Origin: Pseudomonas sp. MYb327
GTDB taxonomy: Bacteria; Pseudomonadota; Gammaproteobacteria; Pseudomonadales; Pseudomonadaceae
DNA length: 64,000 bases
Assembly: GCF_040438925.1 (NCBI RefSeq)
Contig: NZ_CP159258.1
Span: 2,742,001-2,806,000, forward strand
Direction of reading: 5' to 3'
Shown here: positions 38,172 through 47,258 of the stretch, piece by piece
How positions within the stretch are numbered: the stretch's first letter is position 1
Layout: each line of letters begins with the position of its first letter
Made by a program: the position numbers and the translations under genes
The notes under the pieces: generated by a model
Told to the model about the DNA's origin: nothing
The model's input: the letters and a program-made list of their open reading frames with translations, nothing else
Databases searched by the model: none

Positions 38172-38999
38172 ATGCGCCCCAAGGAACTGAAACACTGGAC
38201 CACCGGCGTCGCCCACTTGCTTGACTTGCCCGCTGGGCACTCACGGCTATCGGGGTTGAGTCACTGGTTGCGGCAAGTATGCCCGGTCGATCATTTCGTG
38301 CTGTTTGTCTACGAAGGCAACCATCGACCGTTGGCGCTGTTCGACACCTTCTCGGCGGACAAGCGCGCGGTGTATGTCGATGACTATCAGTGCGGGCCTT
38401 ATTTGCTCGATCCGTTTTACCTGGCTTGCACTCGCGGGCAAGCACCCGGGCTGTGGCGTTTGCGCCAATTTGCGCCCGACCACTTCTATCTCGGCGAGTA
38501 CTACCTGACTTACTACCAGCAAACCGGCCTGGCAGAAGAAGTGGCGTTTTTCGTTGACCTCGGCGGCGGCGCCACGGCGGTGCTGTCGCTGATGCGTTCC
38601 TCCACCAGTTGCGCGTTCAGCCGTGACGAAATGCAGTTGGTCGAGTGCGCCCAAGCGGTGGTCGAGCAAGTCATCAACGAAGCCTGGCGCCTGCGTCTGG
38701 CCCAGCAACCGCGCCCGGAACAGGACCTCGACTTCAAGATTCGCGATGCCTTCGACCACTTCGGCAGGCACATCCTGACCGGGCGCGAACAGGAAATCGT
38801 CCAGTTGCTGTTGCGCGGCCACTCCAGCGCCTCAGTCGCCGAACAACTGAACATCAGCCCTGGCACCGTGAAGATCCACCGCAAGAACATCTACGCCAAA
38901 CTCGGTATTGGCAGTCAGTCTGAATTGTTGGGGCTGTTCATCCGTGAGCTCACTGAGAATGAGTTGCAGGCTCCTGGCTTAAACACCGCGATTGTCTAA
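38172..38999 (+). CDS. LuxR-type transcriptional regulator
   Basis: A 275-residue regulator with a C-terminal GerE helix-turn-helix at about 205-265 (LTGREQEIVQLLLRGHSSASV, then NISPGTVKIHRKNIYAKL). The N-terminal 190 residues are not a recognisable autoinducer domain, because the acyl-homoserine-lactone contact pattern is absent, so it is better regarded as a metabolic regulator. The ATG is preceded by GAAG. It is followed by the polyamine-type ABC operon in the same direction after 144 bases that hold a palindrome, so control of that operon is likely. Confidence 0.83.
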   Translation: MRPKELKHWTTGVAHLLDLPAGHSRLSGLSHWLRQVCPVDHFVLFVYEGNHRPLALFDTFSADKRAVYVDDYQCGPYLLDPFYLACTRGQAPGLWRLRQFAPDHFYLGEYYLTYYQQTGLAEEVAFFVDLGGGATAVLSLMRSSTSCAFSRDEMQLVECAQAVVEQVINEAWRLRLAQQPRPEQDLDFKIRDAFDHFGRHILTGREQEIVQLLLRGHSSASVAEQLNISPGTVKIHRKNIYAKLGIGSQSELLGLFIRELTENELQAPGLNTAIV

Positions 39000-39056
39000 C
39001 TCACCCCTGAGCTGCCGAAGGCTGCGATCTTTTGATCTTGTGTATCGGCCCTCACC

Positions 39057-39072
39057 TATCCCCCAAGGGATA
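39057..39072. promoter_or_regulatory. Palindrome before the ABC operon, candidate LuxR-type operator
   Basis: TATCCC and GGGATA pair around CCAA in the short gap before the transporter operon, 70 bases ahead of its GTG start. Placement and symmetry suit an operator for the adjacent regulator. No second copy was noticed. Confidence 0.4.
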
Positions 39073-39143
39073 TATACGCCGCAAAACCCACATTGCTAGT
39101 TTGGTCCCCGACGCGCTGTTTCATCACTGCAAGGGAGCCGACC

Positions 39144-40259
39144 GTGAACGACAACCAGCCAAGCGATATCGAATTCTGCAATGTGGTCAAACGCTATGGC
39201 GAGGTGCAGGCCGTCAATGGCTTGAATTTCGCGGTGCGACGCGGCTCGTTCCACTCCTTCCTCGGCGGCTCCGGCTGCGGCAAAACTACCACCTTGCGCA
39301 TGATCGCCGGCTTCGAACAACCCACTAGCGGTGAAGTGCGTCTGGCGGGGAAAAACGTCGCCGGCGTGCCGGCCTTCGAGCGGCCGGTGAACATGGTGTT
39401 CCAGCATTACGCGTTGTTTCCGCACCTGACCGTGGCGCAGAACATTGCCTATGGCCTGCGTTATCGCACCCCGCGACCCGACAAAAAACAACAGATGCGC
39501 ATGGCCGATGAAGCCCTGGAGATGGTTCGGCTGAGCGGCTTCGGCCAGCGTAAACCGAGCGAACTCTCGGGCGGCCAACAGCAACGCGTGGCGTTGGCCC
39601 GGGCGCTGGTTAACAAGCCCACGGTGTTGCTGCTCGATGAGCCGCTGGCCGCGCTGGATCGCAAACTGCGCAAGGAGATGCAATCGGAGCTGCTGCGGTT
39701 GCAGCGCGAGGTCGGCATCACCTTTGTACTGGTGACTCACGATCAGGAAGAAGCGCTGTCGATGAGCGACAGCATCAGCGTGATGCACAACGGCTCGATC
39801 ATCCAGACCGCCACTCCGGAACAACTCTACGAAGCGCCGGCCAGCCGCTACGTTGCTGACTTTATCGGCGAATCCAATCTGTTCAACGGCAAGGTCCGCC
39901 ACCTGCACGGCAACTCGGTGGTGCTACGGACTGAGCAAGGACTGGAACTGACCAGCCCGCTGACACCCACCGGCAAGGCCCTGAGCGCGGACGCCGACGG
40001 TTGCATCGCGGTGCGCCCGGAGCTGATCAGCATCGCTGGCGCCAAAGCCGACATGACCCGCGAAGTAATGCTGCCCGGTTGTGTGGAAGACCGCATTTAC
40101 CTGGGCAATTCCACCGAATACCGCGTGCGTACTCAGGCCTTTGGCGTGGTCTGTGTACGCGTGCCGCGCCAACAGGATCACGGCGACAACGCATTCGAAC
40201 ACGGCGCGGCAGTGCGCGTCGGCTGGGATCACGCCAATGGCCTGGCCATGGCGTTGTAA
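39144..40259 (+). CDS. Polyamine-type ABC transporter ATP-binding protein (PotA-like)
   Basis: A 371-residue ATPase: Walker A GGSGCGKTTT, signature LSGGQQQRVALARAL, Walker B VLLLDEPLAALD, and the switch His in VLVTHDQEEAL. Residues about 240-371 are the TOBE-type beta domain found in PotA. The start is GTG with AAGGGAG seven bases upstream; the ORF from 39093 adds unneeded residues and crosses the palindrome region. First gene of a five-gene run with its binding protein, two permeases and an aldehyde dehydrogenase, consistent with uptake and oxidation of an amine. Confidence 0.9.
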   Translation: MNDNQPSDIEFCNVVKRYGEVQAVNGLNFAVRRGSFHSFLGGSGCGKTTTLRMIAGFEQPTSGEVRLAGKNVAGVPAFERPVNMVFQHYALFPHLTVAQNIAYGLRYRTPRPDKKQQMRMADEALEMVRLSGFGQRKPSELSGGQQQRVALARALVNKPTVLLLDEPLAALDRKLRKEMQSELLRLQREVGITFVLVTHDQEEALSMSDSISVMHNGSIIQTATPEQLYEAPASRYVADFIGESNLFNGKVRHLHGNSVVLRTEQGLELTSPLTPTGKALSADADGCIAVRPELISIAGAKADMTREVMLPGCVEDRIYLGNSTEYRVRTQAFGVVCVRVPRQQDHGDNAFEHGAAVRVGWDHANGLAMAL

Positions 40260-40298
40260 ATCATCGATTCGTTTCATCAACCGGATGGGGAGCGTGTT

Positions 40299-41441
40299 AT
40301 GGACCAGAAAACTTTTATCAAGACCCTGCGCAGCTGGCAGAACGGCTCGATCAGTCGCCGCGATTTTCTCGGCCGCACGGGCCTCGGGATCGCCGCTGCG
40401 GTGGTCGCGACCAACATGCCCGGCCTATTGACCTCGACCGCCGAGGCCGCCGATCAGACCAAACTGGGCGATCGACTTTCCCTGGCAACCTGGCCGAATT
40501 ACCACAGCCAGGAAAACCTCGACGCGTTTGCCAAGACCACCGGCGCGCGGGTGTCCATGAGCGTGTTCGGCTCCAACGAAGAAATGCTCGCCAAGTTGCA
40601 GGCCGGTGGCAGCGGCTGGGACGTGCTGGTGCCAACCAACTACACCATCAGCACCTACGTCGGCCTGGGCCTGATTGAGCCGCTGGACCTGTCGCGCATT
40701 CCCAACTTCGATGCGTCTGCGTTCCAGCAGAAATTCATGGCCCAAGGCACAGTCGACGGCAAGGTGTATGCGGTGCCGAAAAACTGGGGCACCACCGGGA
40801 TGCTCTACGACACGGGCAAACTGAAAAATGGCCCGACCAGCTGGAAAGAGTTCTGGGCCGCCGCCCAAGGCCCTGCCAGCGGCCGCACCATGGTTCACGA
40901 CTATCAACTGACCGCCATCGGCAACGCCCTGAAAAGCTTCGGCTACAGCTTCAACTCCCTGGACCCGAAAGAACTGGCCGACGCGGAAAAACTGCTGATC
41001 GAAGTCAAGCCACACCTGTTCGCGATCAACTCAGATATCCAGCCGTCAATGCGCAGCGGCGACGCCTGGCTGGCGATGTCCTGGACCGGTGACGCGTCGC
41101 AGCTGCACCGCGACAACGCGCAAATGCAGTTCGAGCTGGGCAAGGAAGGTGGCGAACTGTGGAGCGACTTCTTCGCCATCCCGAAAAACTCGGAACACAA
41201 AGACGCGGCCTACGCCTTCATCAACTACCTGCTCGATCCGCAGCACAACAAGCTCGAAGTGTTGAGCCACGGCTACCCGAGTGGTGACAAGCGGGTCGAC
41301 GCGCTGCTGCCAACCGCGATGCTCAGCGATCCAATCATGTACCCGGCCGCCGAAGCCCTCAGCCCACTGGAGTTCGGTGCGGCAGCGACGCTCACCAGCC
41401 CGGCGCGTGCCGAACTGATGGCCCGCTTCAAATCCGCCTGA
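40299..41441 (+). CDS. Periplasmic substrate-binding protein, PotD/PotF-like, with Tat-type signal
   Basis: A 380-residue binding protein of the spermidine/putrescine class. The N-terminus has a twin-arginine signal (SRRDFLGRTG with Arg20-Arg21, then a weakly hydrophobic run to about residue 50), so it may be exported folded. Family features are LSLATWPNYHSQENLDAF, GWDVLVPTNYTISTYV, VYAVPKNWGTTGMLYDT and PAYAFINYLLDP-like (here DAAYAFINYLLDP). GGGGAG precedes the ATG. It sits between the ATPase and permease genes. Confidence 0.9.
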   Translation: MDQKTFIKTLRSWQNGSISRRDFLGRTGLGIAAAVVATNMPGLLTSTAEAADQTKLGDRLSLATWPNYHSQENLDAFAKTTGARVSMSVFGSNEEMLAKLQAGGSGWDVLVPTNYTISTYVGLGLIEPLDLSRIPNFDASAFQQKFMAQGTVDGKVYAVPKNWGTTGMLYDTGKLKNGPTSWKEFWAAAQGPASGRTMVHDYQLTAIGNALKSFGYSFNSLDPKELADAEKLLIEVKPHLFAINSDIQPSMRSGDAWLAMSWTGDASQLHRDNAQMQFELGKEGGELWSDFFAIPKNSEHKDAAYAFINYLLDPQHNKLEVLSHGYPSGDKRVDALLPTAMLSDPIMYPAAEALSPLEFGAAATLTSPARAELMARFKSA

Positions 41442-41471
41442 TCACCTGCCATGGCTAACGAGGAGTCCCCC

Positions 41472-42389
41472 ATGAATGCCGCCGCCCACCCGCAAACGGT
41501 GCAGCCGGGCAGTGCCCTGTTGGTCGAGGTGCGCCAACGACGCAGCCTCGGCCGGCGGATCACCCTGCTGATGCTCTTGCCTTCGACCCTGTGGTTCCTG
41601 CTGCTGTTGTTGATGCCGCTGGTGATCATCCTGGTCTTCAGCTTCGGCGAACGCAGCGCCGTGGGCGGTTATGCCGGGGGCTTCACGCTGGCCAATTACC
41701 TGAACCTCGGTTCGCGGGCAGCAGCGTTCGGCAACACGCTGGTGTTGGCGCCACTGGGCACGTTGGTGTGCCTGGTGGCGGCTTATCCACTGGCGTACTT
41801 CCTGGCGGTCAAAGTCAGCAAGAACCGTTCGCTGCTGCTGACGTTGGTGATTGTGCCGTTTTGGACCAGTTTCCTGATCCGCACCTACGCGTGGATTTTC
41901 ATCCTCAGCGGCAAAGGCATTCCGGCCTTGCTGGCCAGCCTGGGTCTTGAGGATGTGCGCTTGATCAACACGCCTTGGGCGGTGCTGATCGGCATCGTCT
42001 ACGGCTACTTGCCGCTGATGGTCTTCCCGATCTACGTCAGTCTGGAAAAACTCGACAAGCGCCTGCTCGAAGCCTCGGCAGACCTGGGCGCCAGCGCTTT
42101 CGAAAGCTTCCGGCGTATCACCCTGCCCCTCTCCGCACCCGGCATCATCACCGGCGTGATGCTGGTGTTCATCCTGCTGATGGGCGAGTTTTTGATCCCG
42201 GCCATTCTCGGCGGCGGCAAGGTGTTCTTTGTCGGCAACGCGCTGGTCGACCTGTTCCTGCAATCGCGCAACTGGCCGTTTGGCAGTGCGCTGGCAATGA
42301 CCCTGGTGGCGATGATGTTGCTGATCATCGGCCTGTATTTGAAGCTGGTGGCGCGCTATGGCGGCCGCCCTGCCGACGGAGGTCTGTGA
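41472..42389 (+). CDS. ABC transporter permease, PotB-like
   Basis: A 305-residue inner-membrane permease with six helices. The EAA loop, which docks on the ATPase, is visible as LLEASADLGASAFESFRRITLPLSAPGI near residue 200. The second of two ATGs is chosen because AGGAG lies six bases before it. The next permease starts two bases after its stop. Forms the heterodimeric channel with the following gene. Confidence 0.9.
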   Translation: MNAAAHPQTVQPGSALLVEVRQRRSLGRRITLLMLLPSTLWFLLLLLMPLVIILVFSFGERSAVGGYAGGFTLANYLNLGSRAAAFGNTLVLAPLGTLVCLVAAYPLAYFLAVKVSKNRSLLLTLVIVPFWTSFLIRTYAWIFILSGKGIPALLASLGLEDVRLINTPWAVLIGIVYGYLPLMVFPIYVSLEKLDKRLLEASADLGASAFESFRRITLPLSAPGIITGVMLVFILLMGEFLIPAILGGGKVFFVGNALVDLFLQSRNWPFGSALAMTLVAMMLLIIGLYLKLVARYGGRPADGGL

Positions 42390-42390
42390 C

Positions 42391-43218
42391 ATGTGGCTGC
42401 GCAGCTATTCGACTTCGCTGTACCTGTTTCTCTACGCGCCGATTGCCCTGATCGTGCTGTTCAGCTTCAACGCCGGGCGCAGTGGCCTGGCCTTCGAATG
42501 CTGTTCGGTGCAATGGTTCGGCCGCGCCTTCGGCAACCCGTTCATCATGGAAGCGCTCGCGCACAGTGCGTTCATCGCCTTCTGTTCGGCGGTGCTGGCG
42601 ACGCTGTTCGGCACCCTGGCGGTGTTCGGTTTGCAGCGTGCCGGACGCAAGGTGCGCCTGCTGTTCGATGCCCTGACCTATTGCGCAATCATCGTTCCGG
42701 GCATCGTCATCGGCATCTCGACGCTGATTGCGTTCATCAGTCTGTTTGACCTGATCAACCCGCTGCTGGCGAGCTGGATGCCCGACGTGCCTCGGCTGAA
42801 CATGGGTTTCTTCACCGTGATCGCCGCGCACTCACTGTTCACCATGGCGCTGGTCATGGTGATCGTGCGCAGCCGCGTCGACTCGCTGGACAAAGCCTTG
42901 CTGGAAGCTTCGGCCGACCTTTATGCGCCACCGATGCAAACCTTCTGGCGGGTCACCCTGCCGCAGATCAGCCCGGCGATCATGGCCGGATTCCTCCTGG
43001 CGTTCACCTTCAGCTTCGACGACTTCATCATCGCCTTCTTCGTCGCCGGCTCGGAAACAACGCTGCCGATCTACATCTTTTCGTCCATCCGCCGCGGCGT
43101 GACACCGGAGATCAACGCGATCTCGACGGTGATCATCTGCGTGTCGCTGGCCCTGCTATTCACTTCCCGCTCTCTGCAAAACCGCCGGACCGGCGTCCAG
43201 GAGTCGCACCATGCGTGA
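42391..43218 (+). CDS. ABC transporter permease, PotC-like
   Basis: A 275-residue permease with six helices and an EAA loop (LLEASADLYAPPMQTFWRVTLPQISPAI) near residue 170. GGAGG stands before the ATG at 42391, next to the preceding stop. The typical PotC stretch FTFSFDDFIIAFFVAG is present near residue 205. Its end overlaps the aldehyde dehydrogenase start by eight bases, so the operon continues. Confidence 0.9.
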   Translation: MWLRSYSTSLYLFLYAPIALIVLFSFNAGRSGLAFECCSVQWFGRAFGNPFIMEALAHSAFIAFCSAVLATLFGTLAVFGLQRAGRKVRLLFDALTYCAIIVPGIVIGISTLIAFISLFDLINPLLASWMPDVPRLNMGFFTVIAAHSLFTMALVMVIVRSRVDSLDKALLEASADLYAPPMQTFWRVTLPQISPAIMAGFLLAFTFSFDDFIIAFFVAGSETTLPIYIFSSIRRGVTPEINAISTVIICVSLALLFTSRSLQNRRTGVQESHHA

Positions 43219-44683
43219 TCAGCTATACATCAATGGCGAGTGGGTCAGCCCGGATCTGGGCGGTTATCTGGAAGTCATCGACCCGGCCACCGAGCAAGTC
43301 TTTCAACGCGTTGCCGCAGGGACTGAAGAAGACGTCGATCATGCCGTACGCGCCGCACGCCGTGCGTTCGATAACGGCTGGAGTCGCACCAGCGGTGCTG
43401 ATCGCGCGCAATGGCTGGAAGCGCTGGCCGATGAACTGGAGAGCGGCCAACAGGCATTGGCGGAACTGGAAGTGCGCGACAACGGCAAACCCTTGCCCGA
43501 AGCGCAGTGGGACGTTGGCGATGCGATTGGCTGTTTCCGCTACTACGCCGGACTCGCCCGCGAACTGGATCAGCAACAGGACCAGCCCTTGGCGTTGCCG
43601 GACGCGCGCTTTCGCTGCCGCATCCGCCACGAACCGATTGGCGTGGCCGGGCAGATTATCCCGTGGAACTACCCGCTGCTGATGGCTGCATGGAAAGTCG
43701 CACCGGCACTGGCAGCCGGGGCCACGGTGGTGTTGAAACCCTCCGAGCTGACGCCATTGACGGCGCTGGAACTGGCCGCCGCCGCTGACCGCATCGGCCT
43801 GCCCGCCGGGGTCTTGAACGTGGTCACAGGCCTGGGCGCCGACGCCGGCAGCCCTCTGACCGAGCACCCCGGCGTGGACAAACTGGCCTTCACCGGCAGC
43901 GTGCCCACGGGGGCGAAAATCATGTCGGCGGCGGCCCGCGACATCAAAAACATCAGCCTCGAACTGGGCGGTAAATCCGCGTTCATTGTGTTCGACGATG
44001 CTGATGTCGAAGCCGCGGTGGAGTGGATTCTGTTCGGGATTTTCTGGAACCAGGGCCAGGTGTGCAGCGCCACTTCGCGTCTGCTGGTGCAGGACAACAT
44101 TGCCCCGCGCCTGATCGAACGACTGGTGGAAGAAACCCGCAAGATCAGCATCGGCCCTGGCATGCAGTCCGGTGTTCTGCTGGGGCCTTTGGTCAGCCAA
44201 GGCCAGTACGACAAAGTGCTCGGTTTCATCGATCAAGGCCTCGCCAGCGGTGCGCGCCTGCTCACCGGAGGGCGGCGACCGGCGCATTTGCCGCAGGGTT
44301 ACTTCATCGAACCGGCGATCTTCGACGAACCCGGCCACAGCAGCATCCTCTGGCGCGAAGAAGTGTTCGGCCCCGTGCTGTGCATCAAACGCTTCAAGAC
44401 CGAAGAACAAGCCGTGCAAATGGCCAACGCCAGCCGCTTCGGTCTCGCCGCCGCGGTGATGAGCGCCGACTTGCAGCGCACCACGCGCGTCGCCAACCAG
44501 TTGCGCGCCGGGATTGTCTGGGTCAACTGCTCACAACCGACCTTCGTCGAAGCGCCATGGGGCGGTATGAAACACAGCGGTATCGGCCGTGAGCTGGGGC
44601 AATGGGGGTTGCACAACTACCTGGAGGTCAAGCAGGTCACCGAGTACGTCAGTGAGCAACCGTGGGGGTGGTACCTGAAATGA
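43211..44683 (+). CDS. NAD(P)-dependent aldehyde dehydrogenase
   Basis: A 490-residue ALDH. It keeps the cofactor/phosphate region IPWNYPLLMAAWKVAPALAAG, the FTGSVPTGAKIM strand, the general-base Glu in LELGGKSAF and the nucleophile in GQVCSATSRLLV. CCAGGAG precedes the ATG, and it overlaps the permease gene. Coupled to a polyamine-type importer, it probably oxidises an aminoaldehyde made from the imported amine. No amine oxidase or transaminase lies in this operon, so the aldehyde must come from elsewhere or the transporter carries a different substrate. Confidence 0.87.
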   Translation: MRDQLYINGEWVSPDLGGYLEVIDPATEQVFQRVAAGTEEDVDHAVRAARRAFDNGWSRTSGADRAQWLEALADELESGQQALAELEVRDNGKPLPEAQWDVGDAIGCFRYYAGLARELDQQQDQPLALPDARFRCRIRHEPIGVAGQIIPWNYPLLMAAWKVAPALAAGATVVLKPSELTPLTALELAAAADRIGLPAGVLNVVTGLGADAGSPLTEHPGVDKLAFTGSVPTGAKIMSAAARDIKNISLELGGKSAFIVFDDADVEAAVEWILFGIFWNQGQVCSATSRLLVQDNIAPRLIERLVEETRKISIGPGMQSGVLLGPLVSQGQYDKVLGFIDQGLASGARLLTGGRRPAHLPQGYFIEPAIFDEPGHSSILWREEVFGPVLCIKRFKTEEQAVQMANASRFGLAAAVMSADLQRTTRVANQLRAGIVWVNCSQPTFVEAPWGGMKHSGIGRELGQWGLHNYLEVKQVTEYVSEQPWGWYLK

Positions 44684-44693
44684 GCGGTTCGCT

Positions 44694-44719
44694 GTAGGAG
44701 CCGGCTTGCTGGCTCCTAC
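44694..44719. repeat. Single REP-like palindrome
   Basis: GTAGGAGCC and GGCTCCTAC pair around an eight-base loop directly after the aldehyde dehydrogenase gene. Same family as the arrays; it could also act as a transcript end. Confidence 0.7.
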
Positions 44720-44832
44720 GGATCTTCGCCGCCAATTCAATCCGAGATACAGTTTACTGAGGGCCCAACATTCTTGATTGGTGAGGTCACTGCTCCGACA
44801 ACCCGGACGAAGCGACGCAGATCGGCTAACGA

Positions 44833-44848
44833 ATTTCGTATACCCTAT
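44833..44848. promoter_or_regulatory. GntR operator, copy 1 (before gntR)
   Basis: ATTTCGTATACCCTAT matches the reverse complement of the 16-base sites at 51932 and 57938 at 14 of 16 positions. It is 28 bases before the proposed GTG of the GntR gene, suggesting autoregulation. Confidence 0.6.
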
Positions 44849-44875
44849 CGCCATCTCATTCGAAACGACGCTGCC

Positions 44876-45547
44876 GTGAACCTACCCAAATTCAACGCTC
44901 CCGACCTGGGAAACACGCCCTCGACCTCGGAAATCATCACCCGTCATCTAAGGGATGCGATCGTCGCCGGGCACTTTGCTGAGGATGAGCCGATCCGCCA
45001 GGACGACATCGCCCGCCAGTTCAACGTCAGCAAGATTCCGGTGCGCGAGGCTTTAAAGCGGCTGGAGGCTGAAGGGCTGGTGATGTTCCAGCGCAATCGC
45101 GGAGCGATGGTCACGCGGATTTCCGATGCGGAACTGGCGCAGATGTTCGAAGTGCGCATGTTGCTGGAAGACAAGGTGTTGCGCCTGGCCATTCCCAACA
45201 TGACCGAAGAGACCTTCGCCCGTGCCGAGCGGATCTGCCAGGAATTCATCGGCGAGGACGACGTAGGACGCTGGGCCGAGCTCAACTGGGAACTGCACGC
45301 GTGCCTTTACGAACCGGCGCAACGGCCATTTCTGGTCAGCCTGATCCGTTCGGTCAACGACAAGCTTGAGCGTTACCTGCGCATGCAGATGAGCCTTTCG
45401 GCCGGCAAGGAACGCGCCGATCACGAACACCGCGAGATCCTCGCGGCTTGTCGTGCCGGGGATGTGGACCAGGCGGTGAAGCTGTTGGACGAACACATCG
45501 CCGGGGTTTGCGAGACCCTGTTCAAGCACCTGCCCCACGCCCATTGA
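44876..45547 (+). CDS. GntR-family regulator (FadR-type, FCD domain)
   Basis: A 223-residue GntR/FCD regulator. The winged helix-turn-helix is at about 15-75 (DDIARQFNVSKIPVREALKRL), and an all-helical FCD ligand domain follows with metal-type residues ELNWELHACLYEP and ADHEHREILAA. I take the GTG as the start because it gives the family's length and leaves the operator-like site at 44833 outside the coding part; a longer frame from 44774 exists. It stands at the head of the hydroxyproline cluster and very probably binds the shared palindrome. The ligand may be a hydroxyproline or pathway intermediate. Confidence 0.85.
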   Translation: MNLPKFNAPDLGNTPSTSEIITRHLRDAIVAGHFAEDEPIRQDDIARQFNVSKIPVREALKRLEAEGLVMFQRNRGAMVTRISDAELAQMFEVRMLLEDKVLRLAIPNMTEETFARAERICQEFIGEDDVGRWAELNWELHACLYEPAQRPFLVSLIRSVNDKLERYLRMQMSLSAGKERADHEHREILAACRAGDVDQAVKLLDEHIAGVCETLFKHLPHAH

Positions 45548-45577
45548 CCTGATCGACCTGGGATTGCGAACGCCTCT

Positions 45578-47117
45578 TGCAGGAGCTGGCTTGCCAGCGA
45601 TGGCGGTGTGTCAGGCAACATCCGTGGTGGATGAACCGGCCCCATCGCTGGCAAGCCAGCTCCCACAAATTTCACGCCGTACTCAAGTATTGCGACCAAC
45701 ACAATTCTCTGTAGGAGCTGGCTTGCCAGCGATGGCGGTGTGTCAGGCAACATCCGTGGTGGATGAACCGGCCCCATCGCTGGCAAGCCAGCTCCCACAA
45801 ATTCAAGCCGTACTCAAGTATTGCAGCCAACACAATTCTCTGTAGGAGCTGGCTTGCCAGCGATGGCGGTGTGTCAGGCAACATCAGTGGTGGATGGACC
45901 GGCCTCATCGCTGGCAAGCCAGCTCCCACGAGTTTCAAGCCGTACTCAAGTATTGCGACCAACACAATTCTCTGTAGAAACTGGCTTGCCAGCGATGGCG
46001 GTGTGTCAGGCAATATCAGCGGTGGATGAACCGGCCCCATCGCTGGCAAGCCAGCTCCCACAAATTCAAGCCGTACTCAAGTATTGCAGCCAACACAATT
46101 CTCTGTAGGAGCTGGCTTGCCAGCGATGGCGGTGTGTCAGGCAACATCAGTGGTGGATGGACCGGCCTCATCGCTGGCATGCCAGCTCCCACAAGTTTCA
46201 CGCCGTACTCAAATATTGCGGCCAACACAATTCTCTGTAGGAGCTGGCTTGCCAGCGATGGCGGTGTGTCAGGCGACATCAGTGGTGGATGAACTGGCCC
46301 CATCGCTGGCAGGCCAGCTCCCACAAGTTTCAAGCCGTACTCAAGTATTGCGACCAACACAATTCTCTGGAGGAGCTGGCTTGCCAGCGATGGCGGTGTG
46401 TCAGGCAACATCAGCGGTGGATGGACCGGCCCCATCGCTGGCAAGCCAGCTCCCACGAGTTTCAAGCCGTACTCAAGTATTGCGGCCAACACAATTCTTT
46501 GTAGGAGCTGGCTTGCCAGCGATGGCGGTGTGTCAGGCAACATCAGTGGTGGATGGACCGGCCTCATCGCTGGCAAGCCAGCTCCCACAAGTTTCACGCC
46601 GTACTCAAATATTACGGCCAACACAATTCTTTGTAGGAGCTGGCTTGCCAGCGATGACGGTGTGTCAGGCAGCATCAGTGGTGGATGGACCGGCCTCATC
46701 GCTGGCAAGCCAGCTCCCACAAGTTTCACGCCGTACTCAAGTATTGCAGCCAACACAATTCTCTGTAGGAGCTGGCTTGCCAGCGATGGCGGTGTGTCAG
46801 GCAACATCAGTGGTGGATGGACCGGCCTCATCGCTGGCAAGCCAGCTCCCACAAGTTTCACGCCGTACTCAAGTATTGCAGCCAACACAATTCTCTGCAG
46901 GAGCTGGCTTGCCAGCGATGGCGGTGTGTCAGGCAACATCAGTGGTGGGTGAACTGGCCCCATCGCTGGCAGGCCAGCTCCCACAAGTTACAAGCCATAC
47001 TCAAGTATTGCGACCAACACAATTCTCTGTAGGAACTGGCTTGCCAGCGATGGCGGTGTGTCAGGCGACATCAGTGGTGGATGAACCGGCCTCATCGCTG
47101 GCAGGCCAGCTCCCACG
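45578..47117. repeat. Tandem BIME array, twelve units of 132 bp
   Basis: Twelve copies start near 45578, 45711, 45841, 45973, 46104, 46236, 46368, 46500, 46632, 46764, 46896 and 47028. Each has AGGAGCTGGCTTGCCAGCGA, a spacer of about 45 bases, the inverted CGCTGGCAAGCCAGCTCC, and a 45-base linker. The linker resembles the DNA right of the array (TATTGCGGCCA at 47139). The settled period is 132, a multiple of three, so long ORFs stay open on both strands without being genes. The array separates gntR from the epimerase operon. Confidence 0.95.
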
Positions 47118-47258
47118 AGTTCGAGCGGCATCCAATATTGCGGCCATCAAAATCCGCTGTGCCGATTTCGTCATCGGCACCGGTTAAATCCATCAAGCCT
47201 CCACCCCGCTTCTAGGACCACTCTTTCATTCACTCAACCGAATGGACGTGGCCCTCCC

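Noticed and set aside
41442..42392. 316-codon antisense ORF over the PotB-like permease
   Set aside because: Its Gln/His-rich sequence is what reverse reading of hydrophobic codons gives.
43223..44419. 398-codon ORF antisense to the aldehyde dehydrogenase
   Set aside because: Shadow of a GC-rich gene; the plus frame has full ALDH motifs.
33492..47117. CRISPR-like regular repeats
   Set aside because: Repeats are paired inverted REPs, the intervals are near-identical between units rather than unique spacers, and no cas gene is present.
46016..47187. Long ORFs on both strands (322 and 367 codons) with 44-residue repeats
   Set aside because: They only translate the 132-bp BIME array, whose period is divisible by three. 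No ribosome site, and the peptide has no domain character.
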